Shown piece by piece: positions 30,022-39,200 of a stretch of 64,000 nucleotides of DNA. The DNA is from Actinomycetota bacterium (GTDB lineage: Bacteria > Actinomycetota > Acidimicrobiia > Acidimicrobiales > RAAP-2). The stretch spans positions 62,001-126,000 of the forward strand of contig JARCRU010000101.1 of the NCBI GenBank assembly GCA_029850535.1. The letters are read 5' to 3'. The position numbers and the translations under genes were made by a program. Position 1 is the first letter of the stretch, and each line of letters begins with the position of its first letter. Under the pieces are notes generated by a model. The model saw only the letters and a program-made list of their open reading frames with translations. It was not told the DNA's origin and searched no databases.

Positions 30022-31302
30022 CTAACTCAGTGACAGCAGGTGGGTCAGGAAGTACATGGTGGGAAGCGCGAAGAGCAGTCCGTCGACTCGGTCGAGCATC
30101 CCCCCGTGACCGGGCAGCAGATTCCCAATGTCCTTCACCCCCAGCGTGCGCTTGAACATCGACTCGAAAAGATCCCCCAGGGGCACCACCACCGACATCA
30201 CCACCGCGCACTCAACACCGTGAGTCAGAGTCCAGGGGTGCATCATCGGCAAGACCACGGCGCCCACCAGGAGCGTCAGGAGCGTCCCACCGAGCGTCCC
30301 CTCGATCGTCTTGTTCGGCGACAAGCGTGCGTTGAGCGGTCGCTTGCCGAGCCAACGTCCGACGAACAGTGCGCCCGAGTCATTGGCAACGGTGAGCCAC
30401 ACGGCACCCAGGACGTAAGCCAAACCGTGCTGGTGCGCAAAATTATGCGGTGACACCATTTCCACGCCGAAGGAGCCCAGGATTCCAATCCAGGCGTAGA
30501 CGAAGAACGTGGCCCCCAGCCCGTCCACCACGTCGATCATCTTCTCGGCGTTGAGGTACCACACGAAGGAGAACATGATCAGGAGTGCCGTGACGACACC
30601 GATGGCGACAACCCCCTTCTCGTAGATCGCGACGTCCAACGTCACTACCGCCACCAGCCCCAGGATCGTCGCCGGGTGAGCACCCACTGAACGGAATCCG
30701 GCGAAAGCCTCTCCCGCCGCGAGCGCGAGGGACACCGTGATGAGTATGGCGGTGGCGACGGAACCCAAATCGAAGATTCCCAGGACCACCAGTGCGAGCA
30801 CCACGCCCGTGAGAGTCGCGACCGAGACGTTGCGCGAGGAACTCTGGCGAACCGCACGGCCCGAAAGGGGGTCGGCACGGTGCGCACGACGGGTACGCAG
30901 CGCGCGGGTGGGCTCGGGACGCGGAGACTCCTGCAGGATCTGTTCGTCTTCCACGACCGGCTCCGCACGGAACTCCCAGGGACGCAAGTCCTCATCGTCC
31001 TTTTCCACGGCCAGAAGAGAGGCGTCGAATTGCTCCTCGTGGGCGACCCAGTCGGCTTCACCTTCTCGCCACGCGGGTGCGGGGATCGCGGCCCAGGGAT
31101 CTACCGCATCAGCGGATTCACGCGCCACCACGATGGGCACCTGCCCGGTCGGCGCGTCGGTCCAGTGCGGCAGAAGGGTTGCCGGGTCGACCGCGTAACC
31201 CGCGACGTCGGCGCCCGTGACAGTGACCCGGGGGTCGCTGGCGCTCACCACCGGAGTTTCCCCGGTGGGTTCGTCCAACAGGTCGTCGTCGTCAAACTTC
31301 AA
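30022..31302 (-). CDS. cdsA: Phosphatidate cytidylyltransferase with long acidic N-terminal extension
   Basis: C-terminal LSPNKTIEGTLGGTLLT...VPLGDLFESMFKRTLGVKDIGNLLPGHGGMLDRVDGLLFALP CdsA signature; probable TTG start LKFDDDDLLDEPTGE overlapping frr. Confidence 0.9.
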   Translation of the reverse strand: MKFDDDDLLDEPTGETPVVSASDPRVTVTGADVAGYAVDPATLLPHWTDAPTGQVPIVVARESADAVDPWAAIPAPAWREGEADWVAHEEQFDASLLAVEKDDEDLRPWEFRAEPVVEDEQILQESPRPEPTRALRTRRAHRADPLSGRAVRQSSSRNVSVATLTGVVLALVVLGIFDLGSVATAILITVSLALAAGEAFAGFRSVGAHPATILGLVAVVTLDVAIYEKGVVAIGVVTALLIMFSFVWYLNAEKMIDVVDGLGATFFVYAWIGILGSFGVEMVSPHNFAHQHGLAYVLGAVWLTVANDSGALFVGRWLGKRPLNARLSPNKTIEGTLGGTLLTLLVGAVVLPMMHPWTLTHGVECAVVMSVVVPLGDLFESMFKRTLGVKDIGNLLPGHGGMLDRVDGLLFALPTMYFLTHLLSLS

Positions 31303-31861
31303 GAAGCTCCTGCTCCTTGTGCGAGAGGAGCGCATCCACGACCGCCACCTCGTCTTGTGTCATCTTGTCGAGGATCTTCTCGAGACGTTCCACTTCGTCC
31401 TTGGGGAGTCCCTGCTCCTTCTCGAGGTTCTCGAGCTCTTGTCGAGCGTGACGGCGCACGCCGCGCAGAGCGACCTTGCCCTCTTCGGCCTTGGTCTTGA
31501 CGATCTTCACGAAGGACTTGCGACGCTCCTCGGTCAGGGTCGGGAACGACAGTCGGATCACGACACCGTCATTGGAGGGGTTGAGTCCAAGATCGGCGTT
31601 GCTGATGGCCTTCTCGATCGCGTTCATCGCGCCCTTGTCAAAGGGTGAGACCACGAGCAAACGAGGCTCCGGCACCGAGAAGTTCGCCAGTTGCTTCAGG
31701 GGCGTCTCGGCCCCGTAGTAATCGACGAGCAGGTTTTCTATCAGCGACGACGACGCTCGACCAGTGCGCACGTTGGCGAACTCGAGCTTCACGTGCTCGA
31801 TAGCCTTCGCCATACGATCACGCGTGTCCTCCATCACCAGTTCAACGAGTTCATTATCCAT
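31292..31861 (-). CDS. frr: Ribosome recycling factor
   Basis: MAKAIEHVKLEFANVRTGRASSSLIENLLVDYYGAETPLKQLANFSVPEPRLLVVSPFDK. Confidence 0.97.
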   Translation of the reverse strand: MDNELVELVMEDTRDRMAKAIEHVKLEFANVRTGRASSSLIENLLVDYYGAETPLKQLANFSVPEPRLLVVSPFDKGAMNAIEKAISNADLGLNPSNDGVVIRLSFPTLTEERRKSFVKIVKTKAEEGKVALRGVRRHARQELENLEKEQGLPKDEVERLEKILDKMTQDEVAVVDALLSHKEQELLEV

Positions 31862-32571
31862 TAGTTCACCAGCGTACCGACCGCGTCACCGCTGAGGGCG
31901 CGATCGAGGCTTCCCGGGGCCATGAGATCAAATACACGGATGGGTATCGCGTTGTCCTTGCAAAAAGTGATGGCGGTCATATCCATGACTCGAAGGTCAC
32001 GTGAAATGACCTCGTCGAAGGAGACCACGTCGTACCTCGTCGCCGCGGCGTTCTTTCGCGGATCCTCGTTGTACACGCCATCGACTCCCCCGTGGGTCCC
32101 CTTCAGCACCATATCGGCCTCAATCTCGGCCGCGCGCTGCACTCCGGCCGTATCGGTGGTGAAGTAGGGGTTTCCCATACCGGCGGCGAAGATCACTACG
32201 CGTCCCTTTTCGAGGTGGCGCACGGCGCGTCGCCGAATATAGGGTTCCGCCACCTGGTCCATGCCGATGGCCGACATCACTCGCGTGGCTCGACCGTGCG
32301 ACTCGATCGCATCTTGGAGGGCGAGCGCATTGATGACGGTGCCGAGCATCCCCATGATGTCAGAGTTGGCGCGGTTCATCCCGGCCATGGCACCCGTCGC
32401 GCCACGCCAAATGTTGCCCCCGCCCACCACTACGGCGAGTTCGAGACCCTCACGAGCCATCGCGCCCGCGATGACAGTGGCCAGAAAGTCCACCGTGCTG
32501 GCGTCGATGGTTTCGTCACTAGCCGACGAGGCGAGCGCCTCACCGGACAGTTTCAGGACCACGCGACGCAC
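31861..32571 (-). CDS. pyrH: UMP kinase
   Basis: RRVVLKLSGEALASS, VVGGGNIWRGATGAMAGMNRANSDIMGMLGTVINALALQDA. Confidence 0.97.
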   Translation of the reverse strand: MRRVVLKLSGEALASSASDETIDASTVDFLATVIAGAMAREGLELAVVVGGGNIWRGATGAMAGMNRANSDIMGMLGTVINALALQDAIESHGRATRVMSAIGMDQVAEPYIRRRAVRHLEKGRVVIFAAGMGNPYFTTDTAGVQRAAEIEADMVLKGTHGGVDGVYNEDPRKNAAATRYDVVSFDEVISRDLRVMDMTAITFCKDNAIPIRVFDLMAPGSLDRALSGDAVGTLVN

Positions 32572-32574
32572 GCG

Positions 32575-33360
32575 CTATCCCCCGATGACCACTTGGGCGT
32601 ACGCCGTGATGCTGGCGCTACCGAGGAATTGGGTAATCGTCTGCTTGTCATCCTTGGCGTACGCCTGCTCGAGCAGGACGCGCTCCTTGAACCAACCATT
32701 GAGGCGACCCTCGATGATCTTGGGGAGCGCGGCGGCGGGCTTTCCCTCGTTGAGGGAGATCTCCTCGACCGTGTGTCGCTCGGCCTCGACCTCGGCGGCG
32801 GGTACGTCGTCGCGACGCAGGTAGAGGGGCTTCGCGAAGGCGATGTGCACGGCCACTTCGTGGGCCATCTCCTCGTCGCCGCCCTTGAGGACGACGATAA
32901 CCACGTTGCGGCCCTTGTTCTGGTGGTTGTAGGTGTCGACAACCTCGCCTTCACCCGCGACCACGCGATAGACACGACCCACCGAGATGTTCTCCTTGAG
33001 CGTGGTGAGCATGGTCTCGATCTGGTTCTGGAACTGGGCGACAGCACCCTCGCCCTCGGCGCACACGCGCGCCGCCATCTCGTCCACCAGCGAAGTGAAA
33101 TCGTCGGACTTGGCGGCGAAATCTGTCTCGCAGCGCAACTCGACCATGGCGGCCACGTTCCCGTCGCGCACCACGGCGACAGAACCCTCGCCGGCCTCGC
33201 GGTCAGCTCGCTTGGCCGCCGAGGCCAGACCCTGAACACGGAGCCACTGGGTAGCGGCCTCCATGTCACCGTCGTTCGCCTCGAGGGCCTTCTTCGCATC
33301 CATCATCCCCACCCCAGTGGCCTGGCGCAGCGACATTACGTCCTTAGCGGTGATTGACAC
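32575..33360 (-). CDS. tsf: Elongation factor Ts
   Basis: MSITAKDVMSLRQATGVGMMDAKKALEANDGDMEAATQWLRVQG, NFAAKSDDF-like CETDFAAKSDDF. Confidence 0.97.
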   Translation of the reverse strand: MSITAKDVMSLRQATGVGMMDAKKALEANDGDMEAATQWLRVQGLASAAKRADREAGEGSVAVVRDGNVAAMVELRCETDFAAKSDDFTSLVDEMAARVCAEGEGAVAQFQNQIETMLTTLKENISVGRVYRVVAGEGEVVDTYNHQNKGRNVVIVVLKGGDEEMAHEVAVHIAFAKPLYLRRDDVPAAEVEAERHTVEEISLNEGKPAAALPKIIEGRLNGWFKERVLLEQAYAKDDKQTITQFLGSASITAYAQVVIGG

Positions 33361-33397
33361 CTTGACATCTCCTCTTGTGTTCTGTTCGGTTTGCTAC

Positions 33398-34201
33398 TTA
33401 AGCGTTGGTGGTCACGTCAGTGGCCGGGGCAACTTCTGGCGTCGGCACCGTCTCAACAATGGTGGCGACGGGTGTCGCGGCCGCGGCCGCGGCCCGCACC
33501 GCGGCGGGACGGTTGGCGCGAATGAAACGGCCCTCGGTCACGGCGTCAGCGATGAGTCGGCACAACAGCGCACCCGAGCGAATGGCGTCGTCGTTGCCAG
33601 GAATGACGTAATCAATCACGTCGGGGTCACAGTTGGTGTCCACCACCGCCACCACCGGTAGGCCCAGCTTTCGAGCCTCGGTCACCGCAATGTGCTCCTT
33701 CTTCGTGTCGATCACGAAGATGGCGTCGGGCACGCGATCGAGATGGGCGATGCCCGACAGGTTCCGGTCGAGCTTCTCGAGTTCACGGCTGTGTCGCAGT
33801 GCCTCGCGCTTGGGCATGCCCTCGAAGTCACCCGCGCGCTGCATAGCGCGTAGTTCGATCATGCGCTTGACGCGCCCGGCCACCGTCGAGAAGTTGGTGA
33901 GCATACCGCCCAACCAGCGTTGGTTCACGAAGGGCATGCCACAGGCGTTGGCGTAGTCCGCGATGGGTCCCTGCGTCTGCTTCTTGGTGCCGACGAACAA
34001 GATGATGCCGCCCTCGGCCACCAAGTCGCGCACGTAGGTGTAACTCTGCTCGATGCCCGCGAGGGTCTTACGCAAGTCGATCAAGTAGATGCCGTTGCGC
34101 TCGCCGAGAATGAAGCGACGCATCTTGGGATTCCACCGGCGTGTCTGGTGTCCGAAGTGGACACCCGAGTCGAGGAGTTCTTGCAAAGTGACGAGGGCCA
34201 C
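33398..34201 (-). CDS. rpsB: 30S ribosomal protein S2
   Basis: [44 protein letters not shown]; Ala/Thr/Val-rich C-terminal tail. Confidence 0.97.
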   Translation of the reverse strand: MALVTLQELLDSGVHFGHQTRRWNPKMRRFILGERNGIYLIDLRKTLAGIEQSYTYVRDLVAEGGIILFVGTKKQTQGPIADYANACGMPFVNQRWLGGMLTNFSTVAGRVKRMIELRAMQRAGDFEGMPKREALRHSRELEKLDRNLSGIAHLDRVPDAIFVIDTKKEHIAVTEARKLGLPVVAVVDTNCDPDVIDYVIPGNDDAIRSGALLCRLIADAVTEGRFIRANRPAAVRAAAAAATPVATIVETVPTPEVAPATDVTTNA

Positions 34202-34227
34202 GTAATTTCCTTCCGTTCGGTTGATCA

Positions 34228-34272
34228 ACCGCGCAGTGCACTCCGAGGAGCGACCGTACGAAACTGCGCGGT
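34228..34272 (-). promoter_or_regulatory. Structured rpsB 5' leader (possible ribosomal-protein autoregulatory element)
   Basis: 10-bp perfect inverted repeat ACCGCGCAGT...ACTGCGCGGT enclosing a smaller CTCC/GGAG hairpin, 27 nt upstream of the rpsB GTG. Confidence 0.5.
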
Positions 34273-34364
34273 GTGTCTGCACCCTCCCACCCTGGGAGAG
34301 CCTCTCCAGTGTAGTCGAATCCAACTAGCGGCCCGGGTGCGAGGACTCCGGCGCGAACCCGGTT

Positions 34365-35306
34365 TCAGCCCCGCGGGTGGGTCTCGTGGTGAATCTTCTG
34401 CAGCCGCGACTTCGAGACGTGGGTGTAGAGCTGGGTGGTCGTCAGGCTCTCGTGACCCAGCAGCTCTTGGACCACTCGCAGGTCCGCTCCCCCTTCGAGC
34501 AGATGGGTGGCGTAGGTGTGGCGTAGCGCGTGCGGATGCACGTGACCGAGGACCACGCGGCGATCGAGCAGGCGGCGCACGTCGCGCGGACCCAGGCGCG
34601 CGCCTCGGCGATTGACGAACAGCGCATCGCCGGGTGAGCGCTCGGTGAGGACTTGCTCACGTAATTCGCGCCATCGATCAATCGCGGCCCACCCCGCTCG
34701 GTGCAGGGGCACGATGCGTTCCTTGCGACCTTTGCCCATGACCCGCAGCAGCCCTTGTCGCTGATCAAGACCGGAGAGATCGAGTCCGCAGAGCTCCGAC
34801 ACGCGTAGTCCGGCGCCGTAGAGCACTTCACACACTGCGCGGTCTCGCCGGGCCCAGGGATCGTCGCCCCAGTCTTCCTCGAGCAGTACGTCGAGCTGGT
34901 CGCGACCCACAATTTCTGGCAGGGTCGAGTGGGGCTTGGGCGCCGAGATCCTCGCGGCGGGATTCTCGTCCACGACGCCGCGTTCGAGGGCCCAGGCGAA
35001 GTAACTGCGAAGCGACGCTCGCCGTCGCGAGATCGTCGTACGCTCGTCGCTGCTCAAGTTCATCGAGGTCAAGTACTCACGCAGAGTGCGTCGGGTGACC
35101 TGGCGGGGAAGTTCAATGGCCCGCTGCGTCGCCCACGCCACAAAACGTGCGACGTCGCTGCGGTACGCGCGCACCGTGGCCGGCGAACGATCGAGTGCGC
35201 GTAACGAAACGACGAAGTCCTCGAGGCACCACTGCGCCACGCCTTCGCGATCGCCCGCCACTTCCGTCACACCGCCAAGGCTAGCGACGTCGATAGCCGA
35301 CCTCAC
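34365..35306 (-). CDS. xerC: Tyrosine recombinase XerC
   Basis: [75 protein letters not shown] with catalytic R..H..R..H..Y. Confidence 0.93.
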   Translation of the reverse strand: MRSAIDVASLGGVTEVAGDREGVAQWCLEDFVVSLRALDRSPATVRAYRSDVARFVAWATQRAIELPRQVTRRTLREYLTSMNLSSDERTTISRRRASLRSYFAWALERGVVDENPAARISAPKPHSTLPEIVGRDQLDVLLEEDWGDDPWARRDRAVCEVLYGAGLRVSELCGLDLSGLDQRQGLLRVMGKGRKERIVPLHRAGWAAIDRWRELREQVLTERSPGDALFVNRRGARLGPRDVRRLLDRRVVLGHVHPHALRHTYATHLLEGGADLRVVQELLGHESLTTTQLYTHVSKSRLQKIHHETHPRG

Positions 35307-35344
35307 GTCACTTACTAGTGTGGGGTGTGAGGTGAGGAGAACGA

Positions 35345-36019
35345 ATGTCGCGGATCTTGATCGTCGAAGATGATGAGCACATTCGCACCGCGTTGCGGCT
35401 CATGTTTCGCGGCGAGGGCTACGACGTCGACGACGCGTCGAACGGCGAGGACGGGGTGGCCCTCTTCGAGAAGCGCAACGCCGACGTCGCGATCGTGGAT
35501 CTAATGCTGCCGGGTATGTCGGGCTTCGACACCTGCATCGCTCTGCGTGCGCGTTCCGACATCCCGATCGTCATCGTCTCGGCGCGAGACGACACCTCCG
35601 ACGTGGTCAACGGGCTCGAGTCGGGCGCGGACGATTACGTGACCAAACCCTTCGTACCGATCGAACTGCTCGCCCGGGTCCGCGCTCACCTGCGACGTCG
35701 ACCCGACTCGGCCGCGCGCGCCTTTCACATCGGTGAACTGCACGTGATTCCCGATGAGGGTGTCGTTCGCCACGCCGATGGCACCGAACTACACCTCACC
35801 GCCACGGAATTTCGGCTGCTCGTCGATTTGGCCAAGGTCAACGGCAAGGTCCTCTCACGCGAGGACCTCCTCGAGCGCGTCTGGGGCTACGACTACTTCG
35901 GCGATAGTCGACTCGTCGACGTGCACGTTCGGCGACTGCGCATGAAGATCGAACCCGATTCCGCGGTGCCGGTGCACCTACTAACCGTCCGTGGCGCGGG
36001 GTACAAGTTGGTGCTCTAG
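35345..36019 (+). CDS. OmpR/PhoB-family response regulator (MtrA-like)
   Basis: [25 protein letters not shown], phospho-acceptor [12 protein letters not shown], winged-helix C-terminus [15 protein letters not shown]. Confidence 0.95.
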   Translation: MSRILIVEDDEHIRTALRLMFRGEGYDVDDASNGEDGVALFEKRNADVAIVDLMLPGMSGFDTCIALRARSDIPIVIVSARDDTSDVVNGLESGADDYVTKPFVPIELLARVRAHLRRRPDSAARAFHIGELHVIPDEGVVRHADGTELHLTATEFRLLVDLAKVNGKVLSREDLLERVWGYDYFGDSRLVDVHVRRLRMKIEPDSAVPVHLLTVRGAGYKLVL

Positions 36020-37407
36020 TGCGCAGTCGAAGCTTGCGACTACGACTGATCCTCATCTTCGGACTCGGAACGTTGCTGCTGAGTTCATTGCTCGGAACGT
36101 TGACCTTCTTCGGCGTGCGCCATGTCTTGATCGCTCAACAGCAGCAGACTGACCTGCAGCAGAGTTTCGTGAACGCCGCCCTGATCCGCAATACTCTCTA
36201 CACCGCACCTCTCACCTTGACCAATGAGGTGAGTTCCATCCAGCAATCAGCCAACTCAGTCCTCTTGCTCAATATCCACGGACAGTGGCAGACAATCAAC
36301 CCCCAGATCCCCTCCGTCGACATCTCGACAGCGGCACTTCGCGCCACGACTAGTGGTCACGTCACCACCGAAACCCGTTCCGTCCAGTCTGCCCTCGTCT
36401 ACGTCGTCGGGATCCCGATTCCCGCGGTTCAGACGCAGGTCTACGAGGTCTGGCCGCTCAACGGTCTCGAGCACAACATGCGCGTTCTCCTCATCATCAT
36501 CGGCTCGGCCGCACTGCTGACGACAATTCTCGGAGCGGGCGGAGGGGTCTGGGTCTCGCGACGGACACTACGCCCGCTCGTGGTGGTCTCGGACGCCGCC
36601 GCGCGCATCGCCGGAGGCGACTTCGCCACTCGACTCCCCACGACCCACGCCGGTTCCGAAATCGAACAGTTGACCGAGTCGTTCAACGCCATGGTCAACC
36701 AACTCGTGACCAAACTCGAGCGTGATGCACGTTTCGCCAGTGACGTGAGTCACGAGTTGCGCTCACCCCTGACGGCCCTGGCGATGTCGGCCTCGGTTCT
36801 CGAGCAGCATCGCGACGAACTCGCCCCCGCCGCGCAACAGAGTCTCACTATGTTGAGTGCGGAGATTCTGGTCTTCCAGGGTCTCATCGAGGACCTCATC
36901 GAACTCTCGCGCTCCGACGCGGGCGCCAATGCCCTCATTCTCGAAGTGATTCCCATCGCCGAGCTCACTCGACAAGCGGTGCGTTCGGTGATCCGACGCA
37001 GTGGCGGGCCCGAACCCCTCGTCGAGGTCGACCCGGAACTTGAACGAGCCCGGGTACTGGTCGATCGACGTCGCTTCGAACGCATCATCGCCAACTTGAT
37101 GGACAACGCCCAGCACTACGCCGGAGGAACGACCGCCATCCGCCTGGCGTCACGAGGGTCTCGGGTCGAGCTCAACGTCGACGACGCCGGTCCCGGGATC
37201 AGCGAAGGGGAACAAGAACACGTCTTCGAACGCTTCTATCGGGGTCGGGCCGCCCACGACCGCAGCGTGGTGCGCGGGACCGGGCTCGGGCTCGCATTGG
37301 TGCGAGAGCACGTGAAGTCCCTCGACGGCGAGATCCGCGCGACGCGCAGCCCCGAAGGAGGTGCTCGACTGCAGATCGAGTTGCCGCTAGTGGAGTTTCC
37401 CTCGTGA
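36019..37407 (+). CDS. Sensor histidine kinase (MtrB-like)
   Basis: Two TM segments flanking ~130-aa extracytoplasmic region, HAMP, HisKA FASDVSHELRSPLTALAMS, HATPase NLMDNAQHYA, GTGLGLALV. Confidence 0.95.
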   Translation: MRSRSLRLRLILIFGLGTLLLSSLLGTLTFFGVRHVLIAQQQQTDLQQSFVNAALIRNTLYTAPLTLTNEVSSIQQSANSVLLLNIHGQWQTINPQIPSVDISTAALRATTSGHVTTETRSVQSALVYVVGIPIPAVQTQVYEVWPLNGLEHNMRVLLIIIGSAALLTTILGAGGGVWVSRRTLRPLVVVSDAAARIAGGDFATRLPTTHAGSEIEQLTESFNAMVNQLVTKLERDARFASDVSHELRSPLTALAMSASVLEQHRDELAPAAQQSLTMLSAEILVFQGLIEDLIELSRSDAGANALILEVIPIAELTRQAVRSVIRRSGGPEPLVEVDPELERARVLVDRRRFERIIANLMDNAQHYAGGTTAIRLASRGSRVELNVDDAGPGISEGEQEHVFERFYRGRAAHDRSVVRGTGLGLALVREHVKSLDGEIRATRSPEGGARLQIELPLVEFPS

Positions 37408-37988
37408 GGTCCCTGCGACGCCTCGGCGTCCTCGTGGTGTGCGCTCTGGCCCTGAGCGGATGCACCTTGGTATCGACCTCCTCGTCGCCCAGTCTGATCA
37501 GCCCCAACGACGTGCCCTTGGGATTGCTCGACCCGACCATTCCCTTCACCGACTTCGCTCAAGTGCACTTCGTGACCCGCCAGATCTACTTGGTCGACCA
37601 CTCCCAACACGTGGTCGCGGTCAATCGGTTGGTGACGTCACCCCCGACCCTGTCCGAGGTTCTGCACTACGTACCCCTCGGACCCACCGCGAACGAGCAG
37701 GCCAACGGGATCACGACAGAGATCCCGTCGACCATGGTCGTCAATCAGGCAAACATGCCCAACGACGACGGAATTGCGCTGGTGGATGTGAGTGGGGCCC
37801 TTCTTCAGCTCACGCCCAACGCGCGGCGACTCGCCGTCGCGCAGCTGCTCTTCACCGCGCAAGCCATGGGCGCGGACACGGGTATCAAGATTTCCATCAA
37901 TCAGATTCCCTTCACCCTCCAATTGACCAACGGCTCGAACGTCACACTGATCACGCCAGCGGAGCTGGACTACTTACGACAGCGCTAA
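37404..37988 (+). CDS. Lipoprotein with GerMN/sporulation-germination-like domain (short LpqB-like)
   Basis: Lipobox LALSGC, IYLVDHSQHVVAVNR...TNEQANGITTEIP pattern; ATGA overlap with the kinase. Confidence 0.75.
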   Translation: MRSLRRLGVLVVCALALSGCTLVSTSSSPSLISPNDVPLGLLDPTIPFTDFAQVHFVTRQIYLVDHSQHVVAVNRLVTSPPTLSEVLHYVPLGPTANEQANGITTEIPSTMVVNQANMPNDDGIALVDVSGALLQLTPNARRLAVAQLLFTAQAMGADTGIKISINQIPFTLQLTNGSNVTLITPAELDYLRQR

Positions 37989-38374
37989 CGCTGGTGGGCA
38001 GGACGGAATGCGGGAGCCGCACTCCAGAGGTGTTCGAGGTCGTAGTAGTCGCGGGTCTCCAGATCGAAGACGTGCACGATGACATCGCCGTAGTCGAGGG
38101 CGATCCATTGGGCCGTCGTCCAACCCTCAACGCGACTGGGCTTGAGCGTGAGGGCCACGTACACGCGTCGTTCAATCTCTTCAGCGATGGAACGAACCTG
38201 TCGATCGTTTCGTCCCGCGGTGATCACTAGCGCATCGAAGGAGTCGACGAAGTCGCGTAGGTCCAGGACCACGGTGTCAACGCTCAACTTCTCATCGGCA
38301 CCATCGAGTACCGCATCAATCACGGCAGTGACGAATGAATCTTGGGGGCCGCGCACTGTGCCGCCACTGGTCAC
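37985..38374 (-). CDS. rsfS: Ribosomal silencing factor RsfS
   Basis: VVLDLRDFVDSFDALVITAGRNDRQVRSIAEEIERRV...VEGWTTAQWIALDYGDVIVHVFDLETRDYYDLEHLW. Confidence 0.94.
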   Translation of the reverse strand: MTSGGTVRGPQDSFVTAVIDAVLDGADEKLSVDTVVLDLRDFVDSFDALVITAGRNDRQVRSIAEEIERRVYVALTLKPSRVEGWTTAQWIALDYGDVIVHVFDLETRDYYDLEHLWSAAPAFRPAHQR

Positions 38375-38382
38375 GATCTCGC

Positions 38383-38562
38383 TCAGTGGCCCACTCCTAG
38401 AACGATGACGGCGACCACGAAGGGAACGCTCACGGCACTCACGCCGATAATGGCGTAGCGCTGTCGAAGTCGGCGCGCGTCACGACGCGTTCGTGGCGCG
38501 CGCTCGAGCACCGACACTGGTGCTAGAGACCCGTCTGTGATGTCGAACGCGCGAACGGCCAT
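38383..38562 (-). CDS. Small (59 aa) hypothetical single-TM protein
   Basis: ATG ORF MAVRAFDITDGSLAPVSVLERAPRTRRDARRLRQRYAIIGVSAVSVPFVVAVIVLGVGH*, filling the nadD-rsfS gap; just below the ORF-track length cutoff. Confidence 0.65.
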   Translation of the reverse strand: MAVRAFDITDGSLAPVSVLERAPRTRRDARRLRQRYAIIGVSAVSVPFVVAVIVLGVGH

Positions 38563-38573
38563 TAGCTCTCACT

Positions 38574-39143
38574 CTACTCCGCGGCACCCTGATAAAGAGC
38601 GATGACTTCGCCGGGCATGTACAATTTCAGGCTCTCCGTATCAAGTGGAGTCTCGCGCAGGAAGGTGCTGGACAAGTCCACCGGCGCCATGGCAATTTCG
38701 TAGCAATTCCACCCGTCGGGCGCCACGAGTGGCGTGCCAGGGCGCGGGATGATCCCGACTGCCACCAGTTCGCGCAATTCGGCCGCACGATGCCAGGTCG
38801 GCAGTTGGGGCGCCAGATCCGCGCCAATCAGGACATCGACCTGATCGGTCTCCTCCAGCAGTTCCATGACCGTGTCGATGGTGTAGGAAGGTCCGGGCCG
38901 ATTGATCTCTCGATCGCTCACGCGCACCAGTTCTAAATCATCGAAGGCGACCGTCGCCATCGCTAGGCGCAGTGGGGCCGAATGCACTTGGCTCACCGCA
39001 CTCTTGCGATAGGGATCACCGGCCACGGTCACTTCGATCAGATCGAATCGCCCCGTAGCGGCGGCCGCGCGTAACGCCGCGACGTGTCCGTTATGGGGTG
39101 GATCGAACGTGCCCCCGAAGAGGCCGAGACGACGGAGGAGCAC
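38574..39143 (-). CDS. nadD: Nicotinate-nucleotide adenylyltransferase
   Basis: RLGLFGGTFDPPHNGHVAAL nucleotidyltransferase HxGH motif, PSYTIDTVMELLEE. Confidence 0.93.
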   Translation of the reverse strand: MLLRRLGLFGGTFDPPHNGHVAALRAAAATGRFDLIEVTVAGDPYRKSAVSQVHSAPLRLAMATVAFDDLELVRVSDREINRPGPSYTIDTVMELLEETDQVDVLIGADLAPQLPTWHRAAELRELVAVGIIPRPGTPLVAPDGWNCYEIAMAPVDLSSTFLRETPLDTESLKLYMPGEVIALYQGAAE

Positions 39144-39200
39144 CTCATCAGCCTAACGGCACAATTGCTGAGTCTCCAATCAAACCTCTAGCCTTAGGTC

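Noticed and set aside
34365-35306. Tyrosine recombinase considered as a mobile-element integrase
   Set aside because: Sequence and position upstream of rpsB match chromosomal XerC; no flanking repeats, tRNA target or cargo.
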